NCBI GenBank assembly: GCA_016840035.1
Contig: JAEOTC010000194.1
Coordinates: 1 to 43,828 of the forward strand
Reading direction: 5' to 3'
Source of the DNA: Candidatus Hodarchaeota archaeon
GTDB taxonomy: Archaea > Asgardarchaeota > Heimdallarchaeia > Hodarchaeales > Hodarchaeaceae
Length of the DNA stretch: 43,828 nt
Under the pieces are notes generated by a model. That model did not search any database and was not told the DNA's origin. It saw only the letters and a list, made by a program, of their open reading frames with translations. Within the stretch, counting starts at the first letter, position 1, and each line of letters begins with the position of its first letter. Positions 32,006 through 41,522 of the stretch are shown here, one piece after another. The position numbers and the translations under genes are program-made.

Positions 32006-33089
32006 ATTCTATTTTAACTCCCTCTGTCTGTTGAACTACGAAGCACTTCCCATACTGGCTTAATCTATCACGAATTTTTAATGCCCTGTCATGTGAATCA
32101 GTCAGAGCGAACATACATCCTCCAAATCCCGCTCCTGTTATTTTCGCACCCAAGGCACCAGTTTTTATTGCTTCTTCACACATTCTATCAATCTTTGGAT
32201 GTGAAATTTTGTAATTACTGCGGAGAAGCGTATGTTGTTCATTTAGTAAGGTTCCTAATTCAGATAAATCCGGATTTGGTGTTTTAAGTCCTTTGAAAGC
32301 CTGTTTGGTGTTATCTCTTACTCCCAAAATACCTTTTACTAATTTGAAACGTTCTGTTGTCAAAGATCTCTTTGTCTCACGAGTTACTTGATAAGAAATC
32401 AAATCTGGAGTATCAATAACTTTCAAAGTACTGAAAATATCCTTCTGAACATGCTTGAGGGGCACATCTGCCTTACGTGAAACCTCTGAATCTCCAATTA
32501 CGAAATATGAATCCTTAGGTAGATCCAATGGAGTGATATGTGGAATTCCAGAAGTTGTCATATGAAAAAGGCCTCCTAAAGCCGAACTTGCTTGATCCAT
32601 TCTACCGCATGAAATACCGAGAATATCATGTTCAACTAAATATGCAACATCAGCAATTTGAATTGGTGTTAGATTCTCCTGTAAAATTACATTTGCAACA
32701 AGAAATACAGTAGATACAATCAGTGCAGCTGATGATGAAAGACCCGATTTGATGGGAATCCTACTACGAATTTTAATCTCACTAGGTAAGATTTTTTCTA
32801 GTATTGATTGATGATAAAACTTGAAAACCGCTTTAATATGATCAAATGGAGTACCAGATAGCTTATCAATTTCTGCTCTATCAATTACCTCAATAAATGA
32901 AAGGGCATCACTTGAGATTCTAAGTGTTGATTTTTGGAGTTCTCTGAGAAATGAAATTGTTAATCTTCGGTCTATAGCGAGAGGGATAACTGGAAGGCCA
33001 AGATAATCTTGGTGTTCTCCAAAAAGACAAATCCGTCCTGGACTGCTAATTGAACCAATTCTCTCATCTGAATTCAAGAAATTGTTCAT
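31989..33089 (-). CDS. galactokinase-family GHMP kinase
   Basis: The 366-residue protein has the galactokinase-type entry SPGRICLFGEHQDYLG (residues 16-31; T of the usual GEHTDY is Q here), the GHMP ATP-binding KSGLSSSAAL (114-123), the catalytic base region CGRMDQASSALGG (D165) and the closing ITGAGFGGCMFAL. It phosphorylates a sugar or related alcohol at C1. Galactose is the default guess, but the Gln in the sugar-binding loop leaves the substrate open. The ATG start is preceded by AGGATC. Its 3' end overlaps the convergent HypE-like gene by 17 bp. Confidence 0.85.
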   Translation of the reverse strand: MNNFLNSDERIGSISSPGRICLFGEHQDYLGLPVIPLAIDRRLTISFLRELQKSTLRISSDALSFIEVIDRAEIDKLSGTPFDHIKAVFKFYHQSILEKILPSEIKIRSRIPIKSGLSSSAALIVSTVFLVANVILQENLTPIQIADVAYLVEHDILGISCGRMDQASSALGGLFHMTTSGIPHITPLDLPKDSYFVIGDSEVSRKADVPLKHVQKDIFSTLKVIDTPDLISYQVTRETKRSLTTERFKLVKGILGVRDNTKQAFKGLKTPNPDLSELGTLLNEQHTLLRSNYKISHPKIDRMCEEAIKTGALGAKITGAGFGGCMFALTDSHDRALKIRDRLSQYGKCFVVQQTEGVKIESIDQV

Positions 33090-33287
33090 GATCCTATTCG
33101 ACTCTGATTAATAACGAGTAAAGCTTCATTGATTTCGTGTTTGGATTCATCTCATCTAGGTGTAGTCATTATTATGACAGAGGGAATTCTCTATTCTCGT
33201 TATAGTTTTGTTTAAGCGTCATCTTACTTTGAATTTCGGGTGTTCTAATAGTTTTTAATCTGTCTTGTTCCTAGCTCACATAAGACA

Positions 33288-33632
33288 ATGGCATTAGCAA
33301 AATCCTATCAGAACTCCCCAACTCACCTCCCAGAGGAAGAATCAGTTCAAGTAAATCTAGATTCTTTAATTTTAGCAATGTTCACAGCGTTTAATATCAG
33401 ATTAACTAGAAAAAACATTGTCATTAATATCGTTAATCTCTTCTCTGAATTGAATTTAGCTATCCCAGAGAATTTAATCCATGAAATCTTCAAATCGGTT
33501 GATACACTTGTGCAAAATAATTTCCTAATCACTAAGGAAGGAGATATTAAAATTTCGGAGCTGGGTAAGGGTTATGGTGAAACGGCCTTGCAGGATTTTC
33601 GCGAAACGGTCCCTGAATTCTTTAGAAACTGA
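33288..33632 (+). CDS. small winged-helix-like hypothetical protein
   Basis: I do not recognise the family of this 114-residue protein. Residues about 25-110 are three helices followed by a short hairpin ending in the NNFLITKEGDIKISELGKGYGETAL stretch, which resembles the wing and third helix of a winged helix. It is not strongly basic. It lies about 100 bp upstream of the PCNA gene in the same orientation, so it may be co-regulated with replication genes, though a TATA-like element in between suggests a separate promoter. Confidence 0.55.
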   Translation: MALAKSYQNSPTHLPEEESVQVNLDSLILAMFTAFNIRLTRKNIVINIVNLFSELNLAIPENLIHEIFKSVDTLVQNNFLITKEGDIKISELGKGYGETALQDFRETVPEFFRN

Positions 33633-33733
33633 TTCACTTCTTATGTGTGTTATCTAACAATTTATGTTAGTCACCAGTAAACTCATAAAATAAAACTCAG
33701 ACAATAGATTATAGACCTGATCTTTGATAAGTG

Positions 33734-34594
33734 ATGAAGATGACTCTTGAAATTAAGGTTGATGATTTAGATTTATTTACAAAAGTTCTTAATGCAACAG
33801 CTACTGTATTAGAGGATGAAGGAACTTTTGTAGTTAATCCCAAAGAAGGAATGACACTTAGAAATATGGATAAGCCAAGATTTGCGATGGTAGATTTGAA
33901 AATTAAGCCTGAATATTTTCATGGCGATTTTAAATGTGATAAAGAATATAAAATCTCCATCCAAATGCAGGATCTGAAGAAAATTTTACAGAGGGGTGGA
34001 AAAGAGGATAGTTTAGTGATAACTCTTGATGAGGGAAAAAATCTTCTGAATTTTACTTTTGAAGGTCGTGTTAAGCGACAATTTATTCTTCCATTGTCAG
34101 AACCAGAGGAAAGCACTCTCCCCGATCCCAGTGCACTCAAGTACGATATCAAGGCTGTATTATTTAGTGGTTCATTAACTGATTTTATTAAGGATGCTTC
34201 AATTATTGGCGGAAGCATAAATTTGTATGCAGAATCAAACAAAATGATTTTCAGCAGCTCTCAAGACAATCGGGAGGTTAGAATTGAAATTGATGCGCAA
34301 TCAGAAAATTCTGCGGCTAAATTAATCGAAGCAGAGGGAACTCATGAAGCGTTATATTCGATTGACTCATTTAAAAATTTAATATTAGTGGATCAAGCTT
34401 TTTCAGAGGTTCAACTAACATTTACCTCTGTAAGACCATTGCATTTACTATATACTGATGCTCGAGGCATTGATCTTGGCTACCTACTTGCTCCTATGCA
34501 ACCTGATCTTGATGATGAACTTGAAGGTGCATCCTCGGAAAATGAATACGACGACGATGAGTATGACGATGAATACGACGATGAAGAAGATTAA
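33734..34594 (+). CDS. pcn: PCNA sliding clamp with long acidic C-terminal tail
   Basis: The clamp ring fold is clear: TLEIKVDDLDLFTKVLNA at the N-terminus, NMDKPRFAMVDL and the interdomain connector region, and YLLAPM where most PCNAs nearly end. The protein then runs on for roughly 30 residues of mostly Asp, Glu and Tyr with repeating DDEYDDE. That is an unusual extension, and the DNA shows a matching near-tandem repeat. The start is one of GTG 33731, ATG 33734 or ATG 33740 behind GATAAGTGATG; 33734 is used here. PCNA tethers polymerase and other factors to DNA. RFC subunits follow directly. Confidence 0.95.
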   Translation: MKMTLEIKVDDLDLFTKVLNATATVLEDEGTFVVNPKEGMTLRNMDKPRFAMVDLKIKPEYFHGDFKCDKEYKISIQMQDLKKILQRGGKEDSLVITLDEGKNLLNFTFEGRVKRQFILPLSEPEESTLPDPSALKYDIKAVLFSGSLTDFIKDASIIGGSINLYAESNKMIFSSSQDNREVRIEIDAQSENSAAKLIEAEGTHEALYSIDSFKNLILVDQAFSEVQLTFTSVRPLHLLYTDARGIDLGYLLAPMQPDLDDELEGASSENEYDDDEYDDEYDDEED

Positions 34595-34649
34595 TTCGTT
34601 GTATACTCCCCTAATATTTCTTGACTTTCATAGACGTTTGTGATCAATA

Positions 34650-35630
34650 GTGGTTACTACAGAACGAATGTGGACGGAGTATTTTCGTCCTAAAACTCTA
34701 GATGACGTGGTTGGCCAACAAGAAATCGTTGACAGATTAAAGCAACTTGTAACCCAAGCAGATTTTCCTCATATGTTATTTTCTGGCCCCCCAGGAGTAG
34801 GAAAAACTACTTCTGCGGAAGCGGTGATAAATGAAGTTTTTTCTCTTGCTCAACGTGCTGCAAACGTGAAACGTCTGAATGCATCAGACGATCGTGGTAT
34901 AAATGTTGTCCGTGAGGATATTAAGAATTTTGCTCGTGTATTACCCTCAGGAGGAGCAAAATTTAAACTAATAATTCTAGACGAAGCTGATCAAATGACT
35001 AGTGAAGCTCAACATGCTTTACGTCGAACCATGGAAACTTATAATGAAATTACGCGTTTCATTCTTATTTGTAACTATAGTTCGAAAATTATATCCCCAA
35101 TTCAATCTAGATGCGCAATATTTCGATTTAAAGGATTACAGAAAGACGAAGTTATTTCACGCTTGAAATTCATCGCTTCAAACAAGAAATTAAAGATCGA
35201 TAAAGGAGGGTTAGAATCTCTATATAAGAGTTCAGAGGGGGATATGAGACAAGCAATCAATGCATTACAGGCTGCAGCATCCTTGACGAAGGATGTAACT
35301 GATAAAGTTGTATATCAAGTACAAGGTTACATTAAACCTGCTGAGTTAACTGACATTATCTTTAACTGTATCGGTCCAAAACCGAATTTCAGTGCTGCTC
35401 GAAAGAAAGTAGTCACTCTTATGGAATCTTATGGTCTCTCAGGGCAGGATCTGGTAAAGCAATTTAATAGTCAATTGAGTACAATAGCCGAGGAAGATCT
35501 TCCTGGTCATCTCCGATACGAGGCTTTAGCTATGCTTTCTGATGTCGATTATCGCTTAGTATCGGGGTGTAATCCTCTTGTTCAGTTTGATGCTTTTCTT
35601 GCAAAATTAATTGCACTCGCTCAAAGCTGA
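34650..35630 (+). CDS. rfcS: replication factor C small subunit
   Basis: The clamp-loader ATPase loads PCNA onto primed DNA. The 326-residue protein has the RFC box TEYFRPKTLDDVVGQ, Walker A GPPGVGKTT (46-54), Walker B LIILDEAD (107-114), the SRC arginine finger (153-155) and the LNASDDRGI signature. Length is typical. The start is GTG at 34650, 55 bp after the PCNA stop. The operon continues to the large subunit after 12 bp. Intron-like insertions or inteins, common in some archaeal RFC genes, are absent. Confidence 0.97.
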   Translation: MVTTERMWTEYFRPKTLDDVVGQQEIVDRLKQLVTQADFPHMLFSGPPGVGKTTSAEAVINEVFSLAQRAANVKRLNASDDRGINVVREDIKNFARVLPSGGAKFKLIILDEADQMTSEAQHALRRTMETYNEITRFILICNYSSKIISPIQSRCAIFRFKGLQKDEVISRLKFIASNKKLKIDKGGLESLYKSSEGDMRQAINALQAAASLTKDVTDKVVYQVQGYIKPAELTDIIFNCIGPKPNFSAARKKVVTLMESYGLSGQDLVKQFNSQLSTIAEEDLPGHLRYEALAMLSDVDYRLVSGCNPLVQFDAFLAKLIALAQS

Positions 35631-35642
35631 GGTGTTTATCTC

Positions 35643-37265
35643 TTGGTATCTTGGACGCACAAATACGCGCCCCAAAATCGATCAGAAGTTGTTGGTAATA
35701 ATACAAGTGTTAATTCAATAATTGGTTATTTAAATCGATTTAGAAATATTAAATTAAGAACCAAGAGTTCTAAAAATGCTTTACTTCTTTTTGGCCCACC
35801 AGGTATTGGAAAAACAAGTTCAGTACTAGCAATTGCAAAATCTCTTAATTTTGACGTAGTAATTGTTAACGCGAGTGATAAACGAAACAAATCATCCCTT
35901 CAAATGGTGAAAAATGCTTCCCAATTTAGTTCTTTAAAAGAAAGCCTAAATGATAAAATCATTGGTCAAATTCTACTTATAGATGAAGTTGATGGTCTGA
36001 GTGGGACGGCTGATCGGGGTGGGATTCGGGAAATCGTCGAAATTATAAAATCAACTCGAATACCAATAATTCTTACTGCTAATGATATTTCAAATCAAAA
36101 ATTCAAGACTCTAAAATCATACTGTGAACTTAGTAGATTTGACTCCCCAGAGGATAGTGAAATTCTAAAAATCCTAAAGAGAATTTCAGCGGCAGAATCT
36201 ATCACGGTTACAGATAAAGTTCTCCGATCTCTTATAGAATTTAGCAATCACGATATACGTGGCTCAATAAATTCTTTACAGACACTTTCGGGTGGAAAAA
36301 AGGAGATTACTAAGGAAGATCTCTCCGTTCTTTCTGTTAGAGATCAATCTGTTGATATCCGTGAATTCCTAAGGAGTATCTTTATTGAACGGGATGGGGA
36401 AAAAGCATACCGTCAAACACGTGTATTAGCAGATGTGGATTATAACAAATTACTTTTAATTTTAAGAGATGTAACGGCAAGAACTATTGGACAAGAAGAT
36501 TTTGAGCGATTATCGGATGTATACGCATTATTAGCGAAAGCAGATTTGGCTTTAACTCGAGCTTCACGGCAAAGAGTTTGGTCTCAACTTTATTACTATT
36601 ATTTTCATGTGACGAAAGGATTGACGGCTCTTCTTCCTGAGATTGACTATTTACCTCCGTTTCAGGACTGGCAACTACAAGTGCCCCAATTTTGGATAAC
36701 ACTCTCTAGGCAGAGAAGAGGGAAAAATATTGCGCTAAAAGTAGGAAAATCATGTTTAGTGTCCGCTCGCGTTGCTATCAGTGATATATTCCCCTACCTT
36801 AGAATTATATTTAATAAAGACGCTGAAATGGCATCTGATCTATCAATTGAATTTAAATTGTTTGATATTGAAGCTGGTAAACGGAAGACAAAGATTGTTT
36901 GGAATAAAGAAATTGATTATTTTGCGAAAGATAAGGCCATCAATAAAGAGATAAAAATGCTAATACGCAAAAAATTTCCTCTTATTGAAAAAGTACAGAC
37001 ACAAGATATAGATGAAAAGGTTTTACAAGAGGCAAAGGAACAGCAGGCCACGTTAAAAAAATCACATGAGGCTAAAGCATCCGTTCCTAAAAAATCAAAG
37101 CGCTCTACAAAATCAACGAAAAAACCAAAGCGAAAAAAGAAAATCGCGATTGAAGCCTCATCTGTCAAACCAAAGAAGTCTAAGAAGGACGAAAAATCCA
37201 GTAAATCTAAGAACAAAGGTAAAAAACCAAAAAAGGCACCAAAAACTCTTGCAGAATTTTTCTAG
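35643..37265 (+). CDS. rfcL: replication factor C large subunit with lysine-rich tail and PIP-like end
   Basis: The 540-residue subunit has Walker A GPPGIGKTS (51-59), Walker B ending LLIDEVDGLS (112-120) and the NASDKR sensor segment. The C-terminal region (about residues 455-540) is an extended lysine-rich, low-complexity tail with KKSKRSTKSTKKPKR and SVKPKKSKK blocks. It ends in KTLAEFF, a PIP-box-like motif without the usual Gln, which would bind PCNA. The start is TTG 35643 with GAGGTG upstream. It forms one operon with rfcS and probably pcn. The tail is probably unstructured and may also bind DNA. Confidence 0.96.
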   Translation: MVSWTHKYAPQNRSEVVGNNTSVNSIIGYLNRFRNIKLRTKSSKNALLLFGPPGIGKTSSVLAIAKSLNFDVVIVNASDKRNKSSLQMVKNASQFSSLKESLNDKIIGQILLIDEVDGLSGTADRGGIREIVEIIKSTRIPIILTANDISNQKFKTLKSYCELSRFDSPEDSEILKILKRISAAESITVTDKVLRSLIEFSNHDIRGSINSLQTLSGGKKEITKEDLSVLSVRDQSVDIREFLRSIFIERDGEKAYRQTRVLADVDYNKLLLILRDVTARTIGQEDFERLSDVYALLAKADLALTRASRQRVWSQLYYYYFHVTKGLTALLPEIDYLPPFQDWQLQVPQFWITLSRQRRGKNIALKVGKSCLVSARVAISDIFPYLRIIFNKDAEMASDLSIEFKLFDIEAGKRKTKIVWNKEIDYFAKDKAINKEIKMLIRKKFPLIEKVQTQDIDEKVLQEAKEQQATLKKSHEAKASVPKKSKRSTKSTKKPKRKKKIAIEASSVKPKKSKKDEKSSKSKNKGKKPKKAPKTLAEFF

Positions 37266-37286
37266 TTTATCAATTCTTAAAAGGGT

Positions 37287-39179
37287 TTAGGTCTGATCTA
37301 ACCTATATTTAGCTTTAGAGTACATAAAGCTAATTTCTAGGTCTTTTGCTTCTTGAGCAATCTGACGTATCATGTTCAGCCCATTAACCTGAAACCCTTG
37401 CTTAATACGTAAATTAGCCTTTAAGAATTGTGAATCAAGTAAAAGACTGAGACTACCGCTAGTCGATGCTTTTTCATCTGCAGAGGCATGATGACGTTCA
37501 GCGAGTTTTAAATTGCCTTTCTCTAATTCTAAGTAACCTAAACTTAGATGAGCATCAATAAAATTCTTTAAGTTCACTAGGTCAGTACTAATTACATCTA
37601 GAGAATTATGGAACCATTTAGATGCCTCATTAAAGTCTTCTATTAATAAGTAAGTGTAACCTTTACTTAGATATATGATAGATAACCCAGTTATCGAGTT
37701 CCATTGATTTAACTGTAATTCTGCCTGTTCCAGCAGTTTTAAAGCAGCTTCTTCATGTGAATGAAGTGTTAAAAGTTCAGATAGTAGCGACACATTTTGG
37801 GGATTAATTCTATTCTTTTCTTGGAATAATGGTTGTAGAACATTTATTCCTTCCTTAAAATCCATCTGGTTTCGATAGAAAATTGCTTGTGACCTTAAGA
37901 AACGAGTGAAAACGGGTGAAGTTGTCTTAATAGAGACAAGTTTCTCTCTACCACTCTCAAAGATTTGTTTTGCAGTTTTGAAATCACCTCTTGCTACAGC
38001 GATATCACCTCGAATATGAGCAATATCAAGATGTAAAGGAGTTCTGATTTCACTTGATAAGTCCAGATGATTTAAAGTTCTTTCTGCGTAATTAAGATGT
38101 TCTATGGCCTTTCCCCAAGAATTCAAGCCTTTTAGTATTTTTGCATAATTCAAATTTGCTTGTAAGAAATAAGTGATTTTTAAATCGTCGTCTGTTGATC
38201 TAACTGCGGAATTCAAAAAGTGTAGTGCCCATTCTTGAGCTTCAATAAAGCGATGTAAATTATAGAAGAAATTACTCAGTTTTTCCTCCGTAAACATTAT
38301 AGAAAGCTCATTTTTTTGGAGGGTGTGAATGTACAATGTCATAGAAAGTATATCTAATGTTTTCTTGTACAGACCAATTCTCCAATAACCACGGGCCATT
38401 TCATCCAAGCTAGCTCCAATACCAGACTTATCTTCTAGTACTTCGATAATTTTTTCAGCACGTTGAAATAGATACAACCCTTTAGAAATCGTGGTGCTAT
38501 TTAAAATTTGAAGACAACCCGCTAGGACTGCAAACGAGATAGCAGTAGCGTTTCCCTCTAAGGATTGTATATTTTTTAGTGCTAATTCAAAGAAGACGTT
38601 CGTTTCTTTGAATCTTTGCTCTTCATATAGTCTAATAGCCTTTTCCACTAAGCTTGACGATTCTTGATAAATTGATGAGGGGCTTCGGAGTAATGTAACT
38701 GAGCTCCTAACTATATTAATTAAATTTCTCGGGACGTTAAACCTATCAATCAGCTCTAAATCTACTTCTTCGGTTAATCTACTATCTCTAAAATCTAAGA
38801 TACCTTCAGCTGTCGTTGAAAACTTATTATCCTCTATAGCATTCCATAAGATCTTTGCTGTTTGAATTTCCGACTCCCAAGGTTCACTCCCAGTTTCACG
38901 CGTCTCTTCATATACTTTCTTAAAAATATCCATGAAATCCTGCTGCCATATAAATTCAAGTTCACGTGATCGATTGTATAATGCCATTTTATCCGTGATA
39001 ACTTGAGAAAACAGCTTACCACTTAATAAAAAGTACGAGTCCTTATTAGTAATGCCTCGAAGACTGGATATTATTTCTTTTTCCCTTTCTTGTGTATGAA
39101 GGTATTCAATGTCACCAAAAGCAATACTTTGAAGATATTTATTTATTATTGACAATTGATCGTGAGACGGGGATTTCAC
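37287..39179 (-). CDS. large TPR repeat protein
   Basis: The 630-residue protein is alpha-helical and holds many TPR-like helix pairs from about residue 170 to the end (for example YEEQRFKETNVFFELALKNI, AIEHLNYAERTL, FNEASKWFHNSL and GNLKLAERHHASA). The N-terminal 150 residues are helical and unassigned. No membrane segment is seen. It would be a scaffold for other proteins. The start is GTG 39179, weakly supported. It converges with rfcL with 21 bp between stops and diverges from the peptidase gene. Confidence 0.82.
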   Translation of the reverse strand: MKSPSHDQLSIINKYLQSIAFGDIEYLHTQEREKEIISSLRGITNKDSYFLLSGKLFSQVITDKMALYNRSRELEFIWQQDFMDIFKKVYEETRETGSEPWESEIQTAKILWNAIEDNKFSTTAEGILDFRDSRLTEEVDLELIDRFNVPRNLINIVRSSVTLLRSPSSIYQESSSLVEKAIRLYEEQRFKETNVFFELALKNIQSLEGNATAISFAVLAGCLQILNSTTISKGLYLFQRAEKIIEVLEDKSGIGASLDEMARGYWRIGLYKKTLDILSMTLYIHTLQKNELSIMFTEEKLSNFFYNLHRFIEAQEWALHFLNSAVRSTDDDLKITYFLQANLNYAKILKGLNSWGKAIEHLNYAERTLNHLDLSSEIRTPLHLDIAHIRGDIAVARGDFKTAKQIFESGREKLVSIKTTSPVFTRFLRSQAIFYRNQMDFKEGINVLQPLFQEKNRINPQNVSLLSELLTLHSHEEAALKLLEQAELQLNQWNSITGLSIIYLSKGYTYLLIEDFNEASKWFHNSLDVISTDLVNLKNFIDAHLSLGYLELEKGNLKLAERHHASADEKASTSGSLSLLLDSQFLKANLRIKQGFQVNGLNMIRQIAQEAKDLEISFMYSKAKYRLDQT

Positions 39180-39257
39180 AAAAAGACAATAGAACTTTTC
39201 AAATAAAAGATTGACGAAAAGGATCTAAGTTCTAATTTAAGATACTGGTGTTTATTC

Positions 39258-40346
39258 ATGAATCCAAGTTTATCAAAAGTTGAAAAGCTGCAACATAAAA
39301 TGAGAAAGTCGGATATTGGAGCAGTAATTATACCTCTGGGCATAAATTTCAAATGGTTGTATAATATTAAGGAAGAACCATCAGAAAGATTGTTGGTTAG
39401 TATTATTAAGTCGGAAGGGGAACCAAATTTTCTTGTTCCGTCTTTTGAATCAAATCGTATCAAAAAAGCCACTGGATCCTCCGATGTCGTTGGTTGGGAT
39501 GAAACAGACAATCCTTTTAAGTTGTTGGCATCTGAATTAATACCTAATGATGTGAAAACGATTGCTCTTGAACCTAAGCTCTGGTTTTCAGTATACAAAT
39601 CAATTTCCCGGAATTTACCGGATAAAGAGTTTGTAGATGGAGAAGAAATCTTCTCATCATTACGAAGGGTCAAAGATGAGTCTGAAAGGAAAAATCTAAA
39701 ACAAGCATATACTAAATCAAGTGATTCGATAATTAAAACACTCAATGAGCTTGAAGTGGGAATGTCTGAATCAGAGGTCCAATCAATACTCAAAACTCGA
39801 TTACTATGGGGGGTTAATGAGCTCTCATTTAGTCTAGTTCAGTTTGGAAATAATACGGCCTTACCACATTATCACGGAGGGAATAGAACTTTAAAAAAGG
39901 ATGATGTCGTGTTAATTGATGCGGGAGGAACTGTTAATGGATATTGGGGAGATATCACGATAACTTCTGTATTCGGAACTGCAAGTGAGAAATTTAAAGA
40001 AATATTTGATCTTGTTAACCGAGCTAATATTCAGGGAAAGGATTTAGCTAGGCGTGGAGAAACTCCACATGATATCGATGTTGGGACCCGGAATGTTATT
40101 ACGAAAGAAGGGTATGGAAAGTTTTTCACACATCGAACAGGTCATGGTTTGGGATTGGAAATTCATGAACATCCCTATATCCTTGAAGGAAACAAAAATT
40201 CATTAGAAACCGGTAATTCCTTTACTATTGAACCAGGAGTTTACCTTCCAGGAAAATTTGGTGTACGAGTAGAAGATGATGTGATAAAGCTAGAGGACGG
40301 TATTTCTGCTAGTGAAATACCACGTTTGGAGCTTTTAGAGATATAA
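39258..40346 (+). CDS. pepQ: M24 metallopeptidase (Xaa-Pro dipeptidase/aminopeptidase type)
   Basis: The 362-residue protein has a creatinase-like N-terminal domain and a pita-bread catalytic domain. The metal ligands are D221 (VLIDAGGTVNG), D232 (GYWGDITITS), H296 (RTGHGLGLEIHEHP), E325 (FTIEPGVYLPGKFG) and E339 (VRVEDD). It removes an N-terminal residue before proline or splits X-Pro dipeptides. Which of these it prefers cannot be told. ATG at 39258 follows GGTG. It diverges from the large TPR gene with about 80 bp between. Confidence 0.9.
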   Translation: MNPSLSKVEKLQHKMRKSDIGAVIIPLGINFKWLYNIKEEPSERLLVSIIKSEGEPNFLVPSFESNRIKKATGSSDVVGWDETDNPFKLLASELIPNDVKTIALEPKLWFSVYKSISRNLPDKEFVDGEEIFSSLRRVKDESERKNLKQAYTKSSDSIIKTLNELEVGMSESEVQSILKTRLLWGVNELSFSLVQFGNNTALPHYHGGNRTLKKDDVVLIDAGGTVNGYWGDITITSVFGTASEKFKEIFDLVNRANIQGKDLARRGETPHDIDVGTRNVITKEGYGKFFTHRTGHGLGLEIHEHPYILEGNKNSLETGNSFTIEPGVYLPGKFGVRVEDDVIKLEDGISASEIPRLELLEI

Positions 40347-40381
40347 CGGAATGGATTTAACAAGTTGTTTCTTTACATACA

Positions 40382-40390
40382 TATTTAAAA
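40382..40390 (+). promoter_or_regulatory. putative TATA box for AbrB-PhoU gene
   Basis: TATTTAAAA lies 52 bp before the ATG at 40442 and would start a transcript about 30 bp before the start, just ahead of the strong Shine-Dalgarno AAGGAGA at 40424-40430. Confidence 0.45.
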
Positions 40391-40441
40391 CAAAAAGACT
40401 TTGGAGAATAAATAGAATCAACTAAGGAGACTTTCTAAAGG

Positions 40442-41455
40442 ATGGAAATTCGAAAAATCCAAGTTACTGGAGCAGGGGATACAAGGATTATTTCTTTGCC
40501 AAAAGACTGGGCTGCTCGTCACAAACTTGATAAGGGCTCAAATGTTGTGATTAAAGAAATGTCTTCTGGTGAGTTATTAATCTATCCGACTGAAATCCCT
40601 GTAGAGAAGAGAATTACAAGAATCCAAGAATCTGCCCATGTTAGTCGGGATGTTCTTGCTGCTTATCTCCTTGGTAGCGATGTAATCGTTATAGAGTCAG
40701 AAAAAGATACTCCTCTTCAGAATAAAAGTGTTATTCGAGATTTGAGTCGCCAGCTTGTTGGGCTTGAAATCCTGGGTGAGACTCAAGAAAGTATTGAACT
40801 ACATTTTCTGATTGATTCAAGCTCTTTACCCAATCCCCGTGAATATGTGCATAGATGTTTTTCAATTGCAAATCAAATGCAAAGTGATGCGATTTCAGCC
40901 TTTATCAGTGACGATATTACGCTCGCAGAAGAAGTTATTGAACGAGATGTTGAAGTTAATCGACTATATTTCCTTATTGTCAGAATGCTCAAGATAATGG
41001 TAAACGATAAGCGTGAAATATCTAATATCAAACCCACGACTTGCTTAGATTGGCGAATGGTAGCAGCATACGGAGAAAATTTGGGAGATGCTTCTGTTGA
41101 TTTTGCTAAAACAGTAAAAAAGAACAAAAACATGAAAGGAACACTTGAAAAATCTACATTGAACAAAATTCAACATTTAAGTAATTTATTAACAAAAGCT
41201 TTAGCAGAAAGCTTAGATTCCTTTTTCGCAGGAGATGTTCTCTCAGCAGAAGAATTAAAATCTAGAATTGACAATCAATTGAAAGATATTCATAAAGATA
41301 TTCAAGAAGACATTTCTAGGCATGATAAGGAGGTTGTTTCCAAGCTGACATCGCTAATCAGCTTTCTGGCTCAATTACGTGAAGTAGCGATAGATATTGG
41401 AGATTTAGTTATAGCAAATGACACTTCATTGAATGGCTTTTATCTGCGAGATTGA
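40442..41455 (+). CDS. AbrB-PhoU phosphate-type regulator
   Basis: The 337-residue protein joins an N-terminal SpoVT/AbrB swapped-hairpin DNA-binding domain (residues 1-45, with IQVTGAGDTRIISLPKDWAARHKLDKG) to a C-terminal PhoU-like helical part (about residues 110-330, with repeated acid-rich three-helix units such as IQHLSNLLTKALAESLDS). This domain order is a standard archaeal PhoU-related regulator of phosphate transport or related signalling. Acidic residues at PhoU metal-binding positions are frequent. A strong Shine-Dalgarno and a TATA-like element lie upstream. No pst transporter is in view. Confidence 0.85.
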   Translation: MEIRKIQVTGAGDTRIISLPKDWAARHKLDKGSNVVIKEMSSGELLIYPTEIPVEKRITRIQESAHVSRDVLAAYLLGSDVIVIESEKDTPLQNKSVIRDLSRQLVGLEILGETQESIELHFLIDSSSLPNPREYVHRCFSIANQMQSDAISAFISDDITLAEEVIERDVEVNRLYFLIVRMLKIMVNDKREISNIKPTTCLDWRMVAAYGENLGDASVDFAKTVKKNKNMKGTLEKSTLNKIQHLSNLLTKALAESLDSFFAGDVLSAEELKSRIDNQLKDIHKDIQEDISRHDKEVVSKLTSLISFLAQLREVAIDIGDLVIANDTSLNGFYLRD

Positions 41456-41475
41456 CGGTTTCAGTTACGAAATGC

Positions 41476-41486
41476 TAATATAAAAA
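41476..41486 (+). promoter_or_regulatory. putative TATA box for nfu
   Basis: TAATATAAAAA lies about 45 bp before the ATG at 41523 and about 25-30 bp before the Shine-Dalgarno AAGGA at 41512-41516. Spacing fits a short archaeal leader. Confidence 0.45.
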
Positions 41487-41522
41487 TCTACAGGAACTCT
41501 CCTCAGTATGGAAGGATAATCT

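Noticed and set aside
34530-34590. A microsatellite or assembly artefact in the repetitive 3' end of pcn
   Set aside because: The GAYGAY-type repeats use varied codons and stay in frame, which fits a real acidic tail.
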